Assembly: GCF_036226665.1 (NCBI RefSeq)
Contig: NZ_CP109007.1
Span: forward strand, 558,001 to 622,000
DNA from: Streptomyces sp. NBC_00691
GTDB lineage: Bacteria; Actinomycetota; Actinomycetes; Streptomycetales; Streptomycetaceae
Direction of reading: 5' to 3'
Length of the DNA stretch: 64,000 nt
Shown: positions 23,099 to 32,339 of the stretch, one piece after another
Layout of the letters: the number at the start of each line of letters is the position of its first letter
How positions within the stretch are numbered: position 1 is the first letter of the stretch
Made by a program: the position numbers and the translations under genes
Notes under the pieces: generated by a model
What the model was told of the DNA's origin: nothing
The model's database searches: none
The model's input: the letters and a program-made list of their open reading frames with translations, nothing else

Positions 23099-26000
23099 TC
23101 ACGGTGTGGCGAGGAGCGCCGCCACCGCCCGGGCCGTGGCGGGGTGCCGCGTCGTCAGGGACGGCGCGGCGACACCCGGCCCCGCGGACGACCAGGGCTC
23201 GCCACCGCCCAGGAGGTCCGCGACGGCGTCGCAGGTGGCGCGGTGGGTGAAGAGGAGTCCCGCACCCGCCACGGCCGCCGGGCCCGTCGCCGGCGCGTCC
23301 GCCGGGGCCCACCCGTCCGTGCGGCCCAGGAGCTCCGCGACCGCGTCGCACGTCGCCGGGTGACGCGGGAGCAACACCGCGCCGCGTGGCGCGGGTGCGT
23401 CCGGGGACGCCCGGGCCGCCGGCCGCGCGTGCCACGGCGGGACCCAGGTGTCCAGAGCCGCGAGGCGCGCCGGGAAGATCCGGCCCGCCTCGCGGATGAG
23501 CAGCGGGGCGAGGTCGGCGGCGCTCGACCGCAGCGTGGTGATGAGAGTGGGCAGCCAGGGCAGCAGGACGGGGTCGGGGAGCCGTCCGAAGGCGTTCGAC
23601 ACCGCTTCCACGACGACGTCGGCGAGTCCCGGCACCGGCTCCAGCGCGTGCACGAAGCCACTCAGGTAGCGCGGGTACGAGGGCACCACCAGGGGATTGC
23701 CCAGGAGTTCGTCGCAGCGGCCGCGCAGTTCGCCCCGGGAGAGCGTGCCCAGCTGGACCTGGGCGGCCCACAGCAGGGCCGTCTTGGCCGGGTCGTTCGG
23801 GTGGGACTGCGCGACCGCGAGCTCCAGCTGCGTCCGGTCGCAGCCGAGCGACAGCGCCAGGCTCTCCATGCTGAACAGGAAGCCCAGCATCGCCGCCACC
23901 TGCCCCACCGTCGCGTCCTCGTCCCGGAAGGCCGTCGGCAGCAGCGTGCAGTAGTGCGCGTACCCGGCCCTGACGAAGGACTCGATCCACGGCGGGAGGA
24001 CCGGTTCGCCGGTGCGGTAGTACGCCAGGAGGCCGCGCACCCTGCGCAACACCTCCGGGGCGCCGTCCACGGTGCGCTCGCCGGCGAGGACCTCCAGGGC
24101 CCGGCCGCCCAGCTCGTCGGCGAGACGCCGGCCGCCGAGGTGCAGCGTCGCGTCCTCGACGGCCGCGAGGACCTCGGCCGTGGTGGCCCGCGGGCCGTAC
24201 GCGACGCGGCGCAGCCGCTGCTCCAGCACCTGCTCCAGGCTCACGCCCTCGTAGCCGAGCTCGATGAGCGCGCGCTGGTGCGTGCCGAGCGAGAGGTCCC
24301 AGGACTCCTGGATCGACCGCTCGCCGAGCCGCCGCTCCCCCATCACCGTGCGGGCGGCGCCGGGCGGCAGGAGGCGGCGCAGCATCCACAGGACGTCCGA
24401 GCAGGCGCGCAGCTCCGGCCGGGAGGCCATGTCGAGCAGGGCTCGCCGGACACCGCGCTGCTGGAGGTTCAGCTCCAGGGGCGCCAGCCGGTCGTGCACG
24501 TCACGGGCGAGGGGCGGCAGCGCGTCGTAGCCGACCTGTCCGATCCGGTCGCCGCCCATCATGATCTCGACGAGCCGCCGCACGTCCCGCCGGCCGGGGA
24601 CGGTGTCCTTCTCGATGCAGGTGACCGCGGCGTCCTGGAAGTCGTACGGCGTCGGCTTGGCCCGGTCCCGCATGGCGGCGAGCAGGATCGACGTCTCGAA
24701 CACGGCGATGGCGTCCGCGGTGGAGGCCAGATAGCCGCTGCGGCGGGCGGCGCGCACGATGTCCACGGACCAGCCGAGCAACTCGGCCTCGTCGAGGGTG
24801 TGGAGGACCGGAGGCTGCCGGAGGAAGCCGGTGAGCCGGTCCTCGGTCGGACCGGACTCGGGGACGGGCGTGGGGCCGGACGCGGGTACGGGCGTGGGGC
24901 CGGACGCGGGTACGGGCGTGGGCGGGGCCGCCGGGGCCTTCGCCGCCGTCTTCCGCGCGCTCGGCTTCCTCGTACCGGACTGGCCCTCCAGGCGGTACGG
25001 CTTCACCCGGGTCCGCTTGAGGTTCTTCGCCCATTCCGTCGCGGCGATCGACACCGAGCCGGACGCGAGGCCGAACTGTGCCTCGATCGCCGCGTGGCTG
25101 GAGGGAATGAGCCCGTACTGCCAGGTGGTGGCGGTCCGCGGGGAGATGGTGAAGTCGCCCGCGCCGTGCACGCCGAACTCGTCGACGCGGCTGGCCGCGT
25201 GGAAGGCTCCGCACACGTACAGGCAGTCCTCGGGGTCGGTGCCGGTCGCGGCGAGGTGCTCGCGCATCCGGGTCCACATGTAGCGCTCGCGGTCCTCGTC
25301 GACCCGCACCCGCTCGCCGCGGCCCGGGGCGAGCCGCCGGAACAGGCTGCCGATGAGGAACATGACCTGGCGGTAGGTGTCGTGGTCGCTGTCGCCGAGC
25401 GGGACCTCGACGTACTGGTGCCACCATTCCGACCAGTGCCGCACCTTGCCGTGCCGCAGCAGGTGCTCCTCCAGTTCGGCGAAGCGCGGTCGCAGATCGC
25501 CGATCTCGACGCCGACGGCCTCGCCGTGGAGCGCCGCCTCGGGCTCGGCCCCTGTCCCGGCTCCGGCCGGGGGTTCGGTGTCGCTTGCGGCCGGGTGGGG
25601 CTCGCCGTCGGTGGGCCGGCGGGTGTCCCACTGGAAGACGTGGTCGGAGGAACGGTCGACGAGGACGAGTTCCACGCCGGGGGTGTCGAGGGCGTAGGCG
25701 ATGGCCTGGTACTCGGCGGACGCCTCCGTGATCGGGGCGACGACCGAGAGCGGCGCCCAGTCGGGCGGGAAGCCGGCGATGTCGCTCGCGAAGGCCTGGA
25801 CGGCGACGGGCAGCCGGCAGTTGCGCAGCTCGGTGAGGAGCGGGGCCATGTCCTCGCACAGCTCCAGGTACACGACCTTGGGCTGCTTCTCCCGCAGCCG
25901 GCGGGCCATGGCGAGGGCGGAGGCCGGTGAGTGGTGGCAGACGGGGAAGATCTCCAGCGGCTCGGCGGCCGCCCGGTCGACATCGTCGACCATGCCGAGC

Positions 26001-26113
26001 AGGATGCCTTCCAGCGCGTCCTGGCCGCCGGCGAACTCCGATGCGGCTTCGTGGAGTTGACCGCGCAGGGCGGCGAAGGAGGCGCTCGTGGGCCTCTCGG
26101 AGGTGACGCTCAT
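23099..26113 (-). CDS. DUF5682 family protein of the MoxR-VWA operon
   Basis: A 1004-residue cytoplasmic protein. The N-terminal ~300 residues contain LEIFPVCHHSPASALAMARR, then KVVYLELCEDMAPLL, and later YVCGAFHAASR. These H..S and E.C motifs resemble the TraB/ChaN/EreA-like hydrolase fold, an inference from motifs only. A Pro-Thr-Val linker with 8-residue repeats (~400-425) separates a helical second half. DUF5682 proteins accompany MoxR AAA ATPases and VWA proteins in many bacteria, and their biochemical role is unknown. ATG overlaps the MoxR stop (ATGA). It is the last gene of the operon and converges on the phytase gene. Confidence 0.82.
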   Translation of the reverse strand: MSVTSERPTSASFAALRGQLHEAASEFAGGQDALEGILLGMVDDVDRAAAEPLEIFPVCHHSPASALAMARRLREKQPKVVYLELCEDMAPLLTELRNCRLPVAVQAFASDIAGFPPDWAPLSVVAPITEASAEYQAIAYALDTPGVELVLVDRSSDHVFQWDTRRPTDGEPHPAASDTEPPAGAGTGAEPEAALHGEAVGVEIGDLRPRFAELEEHLLRHGKVRHWSEWWHQYVEVPLGDSDHDTYRQVMFLIGSLFRRLAPGRGERVRVDEDRERYMWTRMREHLAATGTDPEDCLYVCGAFHAASRVDEFGVHGAGDFTISPRTATTWQYGLIPSSHAAIEAQFGLASGSVSIAATEWAKNLKRTRVKPYRLEGQSGTRKPSARKTAAKAPAAPPTPVPASGPTPVPASGPTPVPESGPTEDRLTGFLRQPPVLHTLDEAELLGWSVDIVRAARRSGYLASTADAIAVFETSILLAAMRDRAKPTPYDFQDAAVTCIEKDTVPGRRDVRRLVEIMMGGDRIGQVGYDALPPLARDVHDRLAPLELNLQQRGVRRALLDMASRPELRACSDVLWMLRRLLPPGAARTVMGERRLGERSIQESWDLSLGTHQRALIELGYEGVSLEQVLEQRLRRVAYGPRATTAEVLAAVEDATLHLGGRRLADELGGRALEVLAGERTVDGAPEVLRRVRGLLAYYRTGEPVLPPWIESFVRAGYAHYCTLLPTAFRDEDATVGQVAAMLGFLFSMESLALSLGCDRTQLELAVAQSHPNDPAKTALLWAAQVQLGTLSRGELRGRCDELLGNPLVVPSYPRYLSGFVHALEPVPGLADVVVEAVSNAFGRLPDPVLLPWLPTLITTLRSSAADLAPLLIREAGRIFPARLAALDTWVPPWHARPAARASPDAPAPRGAVLLPRHPATCDAVAELLGRTDGWAPADAPATGPAAVAGAGLLFTHRATCDAVADLLGGGEPWSSAGPGVAAPSLTTRHPATARAVAALLATP
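24854..24925. repeat. Three 24-bp tandem repeats inside the DUF5682 gene
   Basis: Units at 24854-24877, 24878-24901 and 24902-24925 (core GGACGCGGGTACGGGCGTGG) encode a repeated Gly-Pro-Thr-Pro-Val-Pro-Ala-Ser linker. Copy number probably varies between strains. Confidence 0.8.
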
Positions 26114-27231
26114 GCCAGCTTCGCGATCGCCTCGCGGCCGCCCTCGAGGAACTCGGGCCAGGAGCCGCCCTGCTCCTTGCCGCGCGGCTCGACGACACCG
26201 TGCAGGTACTTGTTGAGGATGGCCAGGTCCTCGGGTTCGCGGCGGGCGAGCGTACCGACCAGGGAGGCGGCGAGGGCGCGGGCCGTGAGCGTCCGCTCGC
26301 CGAAGAAGTCGCTGTGCAGGACGGCGTCCTCCAGGACGCCGATCTGCTCGGCGGTGGAGAGCGCGGACTCCAGCTTCTCGTCGTCGCTTCCGGCCGCGGC
26401 GGCGGAGGCGCGCAGGTCGGCGAAGCTCTGGAGGAGGACGTCGAGGAGGGTCGGCGGCACGTCCAGCTCGATCGAGTGCCGGCGAAGGAGTTCCTCGGTG
26501 CGGAAGCGGACGATCTCCGCCTCGCTCTTCTTGTTCGTGACGACCGGGATGCGGACGAAGTTGAAGCGGCGCTTGAGCGCGGAGGACAGGTCGTTGACGC
26601 CGCGGTCGCGGCTGTTGGCGGTGGCGATGACCGAGAAGCCCGGCTGGGCGAAGACGATGTTCTCGCCGCCGGCGCTGTCCAGCTCGGGGACCGAGATGTA
26701 CTTCTCGGAGAGGATCGAGATGAGCGCGTCCTGGACGTCGCTGGTGGAGCGGGTGAGCTCCTCGAAGCGGCCGATGGTGCCGGTCTCCATCGCGGTCATG
26801 ATCGGTGAGGGGATCATCGACTGGCGGGACTGGCCCTTGGCGATGACCATCGAGACGTTCCAGGAGTACTTGATGTGGTCCTCGGTGGTGCCCGCGGTGC
26901 CCTGGACGACCTGGGTGGAGTTGCGGCTGATCGCGGCGGCGAGGAGTTCGGCGAGCCAGCTCTTGCCGGTGCCGGGGTCCCCGATCAGGAGCAGGCCGCG
27001 GTCGGAGGCGAGGGTGACGATGGAGCGCTCGACGAAGCTGCGGTCGCCGAACCACTTCTGCGTCACCTCCCGGTCCAGGCCGTCGGCGCGCTCGGAGCCG
27101 AGGATGAAGAGGCGGACCATCTTGGGGGAGAGACGCCACGAGAACGGCTTGGGGTTGTCGTCGATCGACTCGAGCCAGTCGAGTTCCTCGGCGTACTTGA
27201 TCTCGGCGGGGGCGCGGAGCAGGTCGGACAT
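26110..27231 (-). CDS. MoxR-family AAA+ ATPase
   Basis: A 373-residue AAA+ ATPase. Walker A is LLLIGDPGTGKSWLAELL, the second signature region is EELTRSTSDVQDALISILSE, sensor 1 FSVIATANSRDRG, and the arginine finger ALKRRFNFVRIPV. MoxR ATPases act as chaperones that load or remodel a VWA partner, encoded just upstream. AAAGG precedes the ATG by eight bases. The gap to the VWA stop is 23 bases and the stop overlaps DUF5682. The product is cytoplasmic. Confidence 0.92.
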   Translation of the reverse strand: MSDLLRAPAEIKYAEELDWLESIDDNPKPFSWRLSPKMVRLFILGSERADGLDREVTQKWFGDRSFVERSIVTLASDRGLLLIGDPGTGKSWLAELLAAAISRNSTQVVQGTAGTTEDHIKYSWNVSMVIAKGQSRQSMIPSPIMTAMETGTIGRFEELTRSTSDVQDALISILSEKYISVPELDSAGGENIVFAQPGFSVIATANSRDRGVNDLSSALKRRFNFVRIPVVTNKKSEAEIVRFRTEELLRRHSIELDVPPTLLDVLLQSFADLRASAAAAGSDDEKLESALSTAEQIGVLEDAVLHSDFFGERTLTARALAASLVGTLARREPEDLAILNKYLHGVVEPRGKEQGGSWPEFLEGGREAIAKLA

Positions 27232-27254
27232 GCGAGAGGCCTTTCTGGGCTGGC

Positions 27255-28736
27255 TCAGGTGAGGAAGGTCTTGAGTTCGTGCACGAGCTTGTCGATGTGT
27301 CCGGAGACGACCGGGGTGCCGAGCGCCTTGAACCGCTCCCGGAACCAGGGGTTGACCTCCTGCCGTCCCGAGCTGGTCACCGAGCCGACGGGAATGAACC
27401 GCACGCCGGACCGGTGGACCGCCTCGATGCCCTCGAACAGGGGCTGTGACCGGTCGAACTCGTAGAAGTCGGAGATCCACACCATGACGGTGTTCTTCGG
27501 CTCGGCGATCTTCGGCCTGGCCATGGCCATGGCGACGGGTCCGTCGTTGCCGCCGCCGAGATTGGTGCGCAGGAGCACGTCGAACGGGTCGTGCACCCAG
27601 GGGGTGAGGTCGATCGCGCGGGTGTCGTAGGCGATGAGGTGGACGTCCACCTTGGGGAGCCCGGCGAAGATCGAGGCGAGGATGGTGCAGTTGACCATCG
27701 AGTCGACCATGGAGCCGGACTGGTCCACGACCACGATGAGCCGCTGCGGTGTGGTCCGCCGGACGGTGTGCCGGTAGTAGAGGCGGTCGACGTAGAGCCG
27801 CTCCTCCTCCGGGCTCCAGTTGGTGAGGTTCTTCCAGATGGTGCGGTCGAGGTCGAGGTTGCGGAAGACCCGCTTGGGCGGGACCGAACGGTCGAGCTCC
27901 CCGACCGTGGCCTTCTCCACCTGGGTGCGGAGCACCTGGGCGACCTCGTCGACGTAACGCCGGATGAGGGACTTGGCGTTGGCGAGCGCGATGCCCGACA
28001 GGTTTCCCTTGTCGCGCAGGAGCTGCTCGATCAGCGACATGCTGGGGGTGAGCCGGGCGGCGAGCGCCGGGTCGGCCAGCACCTCGCGCAGCTGCATCCG
28101 GCGGACGAGGTCGGCCTCGACGGCGCCGAGTTCGAGCCCCGCGCCCTCGCCGTCGAAGACGGCCCCGGCGCCCCGGCCTCCGCGCAGCCCGCCGGGCGGA
28201 CGGCCGAGCGAGCGCTCCAGCCAGCCGGCGTCCGACTGCCAGCGGGCCAGCTGCCCGGCGGAGACCGTTCCCGATCCGGTGGAGAAGACGTTGAGCAGCA
28301 GCTTCGAGGCGAGTGCGGCGCGCCGCACCTCGGCCGCCCGGTCGCGGGCACCGGCCGGATCGGGCTCCGGTGTCATCAACCCGTCGAATTCGTCGGCGAG
28401 TTCCGGATGGCGCTGGACGACGGAGTCGACGGACGCACCCGGGTCGAGCAGCGCGGACGGCAGGCCGATGTCCTCGACGACGGCGAGGCTCGCCGCCTCC
28501 AGGGCGGCCTGCTCCTCGGGGTCGAAGAGCCGGGCGAGGAGCCGCCAGTAGAGGACCTGACGACGGTTGTCGTCGGCGTCGGGGACGGCCGGGGAGGAGG
28601 AGGCCGGCGAGGTACCCGCCGGGGGATCAACGGGCGGGAGGTCGCCGGGCCGGAGGCCGGCAGGCGGGAGGCCGGTGGACGGAAGGCCGGTGGACGTGGC
28701 GTCGGCGGGCGTGGCGTCGGTGTCGGTGTCGGTCAT
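27255..28736 (-). CDS. VWA-domain protein of the MoxR operon
   Basis: A 493-residue protein with a Pro/Gly-rich N-terminal tail (~1-45, repeated TGLP units), a helical middle, and a C-terminal von Willebrand A domain. The MIDAS starts IVVVDQSGSMVDSMVN, with the distal Asp in MVWISDFYEFDRS. ATG overlaps the stop of the preceding gene by four bases. In MoxR systems the VWA protein is the metal-dependent adaptor that links the ATPase to its substrate. No signal peptide is visible. Confidence 0.9.
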   Translation of the reverse strand: MTDTDTDATPADATSTGLPSTGLPPAGLRPGDLPPVDPPAGTSPASSSPAVPDADDNRRQVLYWRLLARLFDPEEQAALEAASLAVVEDIGLPSALLDPGASVDSVVQRHPELADEFDGLMTPEPDPAGARDRAAEVRRAALASKLLLNVFSTGSGTVSAGQLARWQSDAGWLERSLGRPPGGLRGGRGAGAVFDGEGAGLELGAVEADLVRRMQLREVLADPALAARLTPSMSLIEQLLRDKGNLSGIALANAKSLIRRYVDEVAQVLRTQVEKATVGELDRSVPPKRVFRNLDLDRTIWKNLTNWSPEEERLYVDRLYYRHTVRRTTPQRLIVVVDQSGSMVDSMVNCTILASIFAGLPKVDVHLIAYDTRAIDLTPWVHDPFDVLLRTNLGGGNDGPVAMAMARPKIAEPKNTVMVWISDFYEFDRSQPLFEGIEAVHRSGVRFIPVGSVTSSGRQEVNPWFRERFKALGTPVVSGHIDKLVHELKTFLT

Positions 28737-30133
28737 GCGCGCAGCAGCTTCCCGGCTCGTTCGCGCAGCACGGCGACGGTGTCCGTGGCCGCCTTCTCCG
28801 CCCGGGCACCCGCCTTGTCGGCGGTGCCTCCGGCCCACGCGCCCGCGTGCACGGCGACGGTCTTCTTCCGGACGGTCGTCTCGACGGCGAGCGGCTGGAG
28901 GACGAACTCCCCGGCGTCCCAGCGGAGCAGGCCCAGGCACGCGCCGGACGCGGCGACCGCCTCCGGGGTGAGCGGACCGGCGGTCGGGACGCGGTCGGTG
29001 TCGACGGCCAGCCGGTGTCCGGCGAGCGAGAACGTGAGCCGGCCGTCGCCCTCACCCCCGTGCTCCACCGCGTATCCCTCCAGGAGGACGGGGACGGCGA
29101 TCCGCGCCGGATGACGGTCCAGCGGCGCGGTCACCGGGTCGGCTGCGGTGGCGAGGGCGACCCGGGCCGTCCCGAAGGGGTCGGCGGGCTCTCCCGTACG
29201 CGCCCGCTCGTCGTCCCAGAGGAGGTCGCCCTCGTCCGTGACCGGCATGCCGTCGAGCTCCATGGCGCGGCCCTCCCCCACGGCGGCGAGCAGCGACATC
29301 CGCGGCCGGAGGAGCTGCCACAGACCCGCGCCCACGACCGTGTCCGGCTTGGGCGCGGACACGGCCGCCCGGACCAGCCGCGGCTCCGTGCCGTCCGCGG
29401 GTTCGAACACCGCGTGGACCTGGGCCTGTACGGCCGTCGCGTGCTCCTGTACGTCCACGCCGAGCGGCAGCAGACGGCCGGTGGCGGTGGCCGGGGCCGG
29501 GGTCCGTGCGGCGCCCGGCAGGGTCAGGAGCAGGGCGCGCGTCCAGAGGTCCGCCCAGCGGCGGACCGGGACGCGGTCCAGGGTGGCCCCGGGGCAGGAG
29601 GCCGCGAGTTCGGCGGCGAAGCCGTCCAGCAGGGTGGCCTGGCGGCGCAGTCGGGGGTCCGGCAGCATCGCGGAGACGACGGGCGCGGCGCCGGCGACGA
29701 GATCGTGGTCGATGCCCTGCCAGCCGGCCCGGGCGAGGTCGCACAGCCAGGCGCGGGCGGCGGCGAGCACGTTGGCGCCGGGCTCGTCCGCCACCGCGTC
29801 CGGGGCGCTCCGTTCGGCGCCCGGCCTGCCGGTGATGTCCGCGACCCGTTCCGTCAGGGCGTCGTGGACGGAGCCCATGAGGGCGGTCCGGGCGGCGGCG
29901 AGCGCCACGAGGTGGTCCTCTCCCGCGGCACCGGCGGCGGCCTTGTCGGCCGCCTCCGCCACCAGAGCCGCCAGCGGCGACCCGGCCACGGCGGTGGCGA
30001 GGGCCGCCAGGCCGTCGGCCTGGTCGGGCCGCGGGCGCAGCAGTCCGGAGACCAGCACCCGGTCGAAGGCGTCGACGGCGGACAGTGCCTCGTCGAGCCC
30101 GTCGACGGGGTCGGTGAACAGATCCGTACGCAT
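28733..30133 (-). CDS. Uncharacterised protein of the SWIM-VWA-MoxR-DUF5682 operon
   Basis: A 466-residue, Ala/Leu-rich, mainly helical protein that I do not recognise as a named family. Segments such as GLYWQLLRPRM-like VVGAGLWQLLRPRMSLLAA and RIAVPVLLEGYAVEHG stand out. The C-terminus ends VLRERAGKLLRA. There is no signal peptide, helix suitable for a membrane, or catalytic motif. The ATG shares one base with the SWIM stop (TGATG), and its own stop overlaps the VWA start. The strict coupling argues that it is a structural part of the same complex. Confidence 0.75.
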   Translation of the reverse strand: MRTDLFTDPVDGLDEALSAVDAFDRVLVSGLLRPRPDQADGLAALATAVAGSPLAALVAEAADKAAAGAAGEDHLVALAAARTALMGSVHDALTERVADITGRPGAERSAPDAVADEPGANVLAAARAWLCDLARAGWQGIDHDLVAGAAPVVSAMLPDPRLRRQATLLDGFAAELAASCPGATLDRVPVRRWADLWTRALLLTLPGAARTPAPATATGRLLPLGVDVQEHATAVQAQVHAVFEPADGTEPRLVRAAVSAPKPDTVVGAGLWQLLRPRMSLLAAVGEGRAMELDGMPVTDEGDLLWDDERARTGEPADPFGTARVALATAADPVTAPLDRHPARIAVPVLLEGYAVEHGGEGDGRLTFSLAGHRLAVDTDRVPTAGPLTPEAVAASGACLGLLRWDAGEFVLQPLAVETTVRKKTVAVHAGAWAGGTADKAGARAEKAATDTVAVLRERAGKLLRA

Positions 30134-30645
30134 CAGGCGGCCGTCCTCGTCGGCGGGAACCACTGCATCTCGGGCAGCGGTGCGGTGGTCGGCTCCAGTT
30201 CCAGATAGGCGAGGTGCCGCAGGAAGCGGCTGAACACGGGCGCCGCCGCCGAGGTGTCGCCCTGCTGGGGGCGCGTGGCGGTCATCAGGGCGACGAGCTG
30301 GTGCGCGTCGGGGCCGGTGTCCGACGCCTCGCCCGTGTCGGCCTTCAGGTAGCGGGCGACCCGCTCGGCGCCGTACTGCAGGACGGCCTCGCCGACGAGC
30401 GCCCGGATGTGGTTGCAGAAGGTCCCCCGAGCGCCGCCGCAGGGGCGGTTGTTGTTCGTGCTGCAGGCGAACGCGTACGTCCCGGTCGCGATCGAGGACA
30501 CGTACACGCGTCCTGCGTCGGACCCGCTGGACACGACTCCCTGCAACCGTCCGTCGGCCAGTTCGACGAACGGCACCTTGGCGAGTTTCCGCGGTCGCGC
30601 GGGCGGTACCACCCGCGCCGTGCTCGACAGCTCCCAGACCGGCAA
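30133..30645 (-). CDS. SWIM zinc-finger protein, first gene of the MoxR operon
   Basis: A ~170-residue protein with a Cys/His cluster YAFACSTNNNRPCGG followed by GTFCNHIRALVGEAV, a SWIM-type zinc site that generally binds DNA or proteins. The N-terminus reads LPVWELSSTARVVPPARPRK. I chose a TTG start because GGGAGAGG lies just before it; a GTG seven codons upstream has no ribosome site. It opens the five-gene operon, so it may give target recognition. The start is less certain than the identity. Confidence 0.75.
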   Translation of the reverse strand: MPVWELSSTARVVPPARPRKLAKVPFVELADGRLQGVVSSGSDAGRVYVSSIATGTYAFACSTNNNRPCGGARGTFCNHIRALVGEAVLQYGAERVARYLKADTGEASDTGPDAHQLVALMTATRPQQGDTSAAAPVFSRFLRHLAYLELEPTTAPLPEMQWFPPTRTAA

Positions 30646-30792
30646 CGTACCTCTCCCATGCACGTCAAAGGGGATGTTCTCGCCGGTGCGGCGGAACAGG
30701 AACGAACCTATCCCCGGCCACTGACAACGTCCTGAAAGCCTGTCCCGACGACGTCCGCCGGCACCCCCGACGAAGCTTCCGGACGCAAGGGG

Positions 30793-30849
30793 ACGGCCGG
30801 CCGGCTCCGCGCTCTCCGTGACGTGGAGGGCGCGGATCCGGCCGGCCGT
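30793..30849 (-). terminator. Strong hairpin after the FAD monooxygenase gene
   Basis: Arms ACGGCCGGCCGG and CCGGCCGGCCGT give 12 perfect pairs and continue with CCGCGC/GCGCGG. The hairpin lies 44 bases past the stop and isolates the monooxygenase from the SWIM operon. Confidence 0.65.
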
Positions 30850-30892
30850 GAGCGCGCTCCCGGGCGGGCGCGACCCGCGAAGAGAGCGCGCC

Positions 30893-32026
30893 CTAGTAGG
30901 ACTTCGCCAGGACGTGTGCCGCTCCCGGGACGCCGACCTCCAGGAGGGCGTCCTCCTCGGCGGTCGTCTCCCCGCCCGTCTCCTGCTTGAGGACCGCGCG
31001 CGACAACGCCTGCACCCACATGGCCCGGGGCCTGCGCCTGGCCTCCCAGGTCTCCAGGGCCGCCGGCACCGAGGCCGCCGTCCCGAGCGACTCGGCGAGG
31101 ACGAGGGCGTCCTCGACGGCCATGGCCGCACCCTGGGCGAGGTGCGGGGTGGAGGCGTGGGCCGCGTCACCGGCCAGGGCCACCCGGCCCACGTGCCAGG
31201 GCTCTTCGACGGTCACCTGGGAGATGCGGGAGTAGACCACGGCCGCGGGGTCGGTGACGGCGGCGAGCGCCTCGGCGACCGGGCCGGAGAACAGGGCGAG
31301 GCGCTTCGCGAGCTCCTCGTGCGCGTGCTCGGGGTCGGGGCGGAAGTCCTCGGCCTCGGCGAACACGGCGCCCAGATACATCAGTTCGTCCGTGATCGGG
31401 GTGAGCAGTGCCTTCGCCTCCTTGCCCGCCGTGGCCATCACCACGCCCCGGACGTCGGCGGGGCGGGGCAGGGTCACCCGCCAGTTGGCGAAGCCGGTGT
31501 ACGCGGGCGCGTACCGGTCGCCGTAGAGCCGGGTACGGAGCGGCGAACCGATCCCGTCGAAGCCGACGACCAGGTCCCAACGGCCGGCGGAACCGTCGGA
31601 GAGCGTCACGTCGACGCCCGTGCCGTCGTCGTCGAGTGCGGTGATCGTCACGCCGAACCGCACCGTGGCGCCCGCGGCGACGGCGGCGTCACCGAGGACC
31701 CCGGCGAGCGCGGGCCGCGGTATGCCGTTGGCGGCCGGCACGTCGCCCATGCGGGGTTGCGGGATGCGGGCGAGGGCGTTCCCCGCGGGGTCGGCGATCG
31801 TCAGGACCTCCCAGGGGAACCCGGCCTCCAGGCACGCGTCGAGGACGCCGATCTCCCGCATGACGTGCAGGGCGTTGGTCGGCTGGATGATGCCCACGCC
31901 GAGCGCGTCGAGGGCGTCGCGGATCTCCGCGACCTCCACGCTGTGGCCGCGCCGGGCGAGGGCGGTGGCGAGCGTGAGGCCGCCGATGCCTCCGCCGTGG
32001 ATGAGGACGCGCAGGGATGGTGCCAT
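30893..32026 (-). CDS. FAD-dependent aromatic-type monooxygenase
   Basis: A 377-residue flavoprotein of the para-hydroxybenzoate hydroxylase group. The dinucleotide fold is VLIHGGGIGGLTLATALARR, the middle signature VGFDGIGSPLRTRLYG, and the FAD-ribityl motif VALAGDAAHASTPHLAQG. The ATG follows GGAG at nine bases. It probably hydroxylates an aromatic or related substrate using NAD(P)H and O2; the substrate cannot be told. A good promoter lies 130-160 bases upstream, and the gene is monocistronic. Confidence 0.9.
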   Translation of the reverse strand: MAPSLRVLIHGGGIGGLTLATALARRGHSVEVAEIRDALDALGVGIIQPTNALHVMREIGVLDACLEAGFPWEVLTIADPAGNALARIPQPRMGDVPAANGIPRPALAGVLGDAAVAAGATVRFGVTITALDDDGTGVDVTLSDGSAGRWDLVVGFDGIGSPLRTRLYGDRYAPAYTGFANWRVTLPRPADVRGVVMATAGKEAKALLTPITDELMYLGAVFAEAEDFRPDPEHAHEELAKRLALFSGPVAEALAAVTDPAAVVYSRISQVTVEEPWHVGRVALAGDAAHASTPHLAQGAAMAVEDALVLAESLGTAASVPAALETWEARRRPRAMWVQALSRAVLKQETGGETTAEEDALLEVGVPGAAHVLAKSY

Positions 32027-32158
32027 GTCGGATGTCTCCAGAACGTGTCGGAAGGCGGGCGGAGATCGCAGGGCGGGCACCCCTGGATCGAGGTCGAGCG
32101 CGGCCCGATCCCTTCCGCCGTACGGGTGTCGTATCCGTCGGATCACTCCGAAGCGCGC

Positions 32159-32187
32159 ACTGTAGCCGCGAAGTGATCATCTGTCAT
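32159..32187 (-). promoter_or_regulatory. Sigma-70-type promoter of the FAD monooxygenase
   Basis: On the minus strand ATGACA (32182-32187), a 17-base spacer and TACAGT (32159-32164). The leader would be about 125 bases. The rest of the 313-base gap 32027-32339 shows no other clear signal. Confidence 0.55.
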
Positions 32188-32339
32188 CGCCCGGTCCGCG
32201 CGAGCGGTCACCGCCCGGGAACCTGTCGACACCCCGTTGCCGGTCGGGTGGGGCCACCGGCATGGCATCGCCCGCGGGGCGGTGTCGGGAGGACCGGCTA
32301 CCCTTTCGCCCGCGGGGAACTCATGGGGAGGCATACGCG

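Noticed and set aside
24854..24925. CRISPR-like array
   Set aside because: The units are contiguous, in frame and encode a Pro-rich linker, with no spacers and no cas genes in the window.
32016..32026. Possible extra GntR/FCD operator near 32024-32034 (ACATCCGACAT on the minus strand)
   Set aside because: It differs in the outer half, lies inside the ribosome site of an unrelated FAD monooxygenase, and probably arises from chance.
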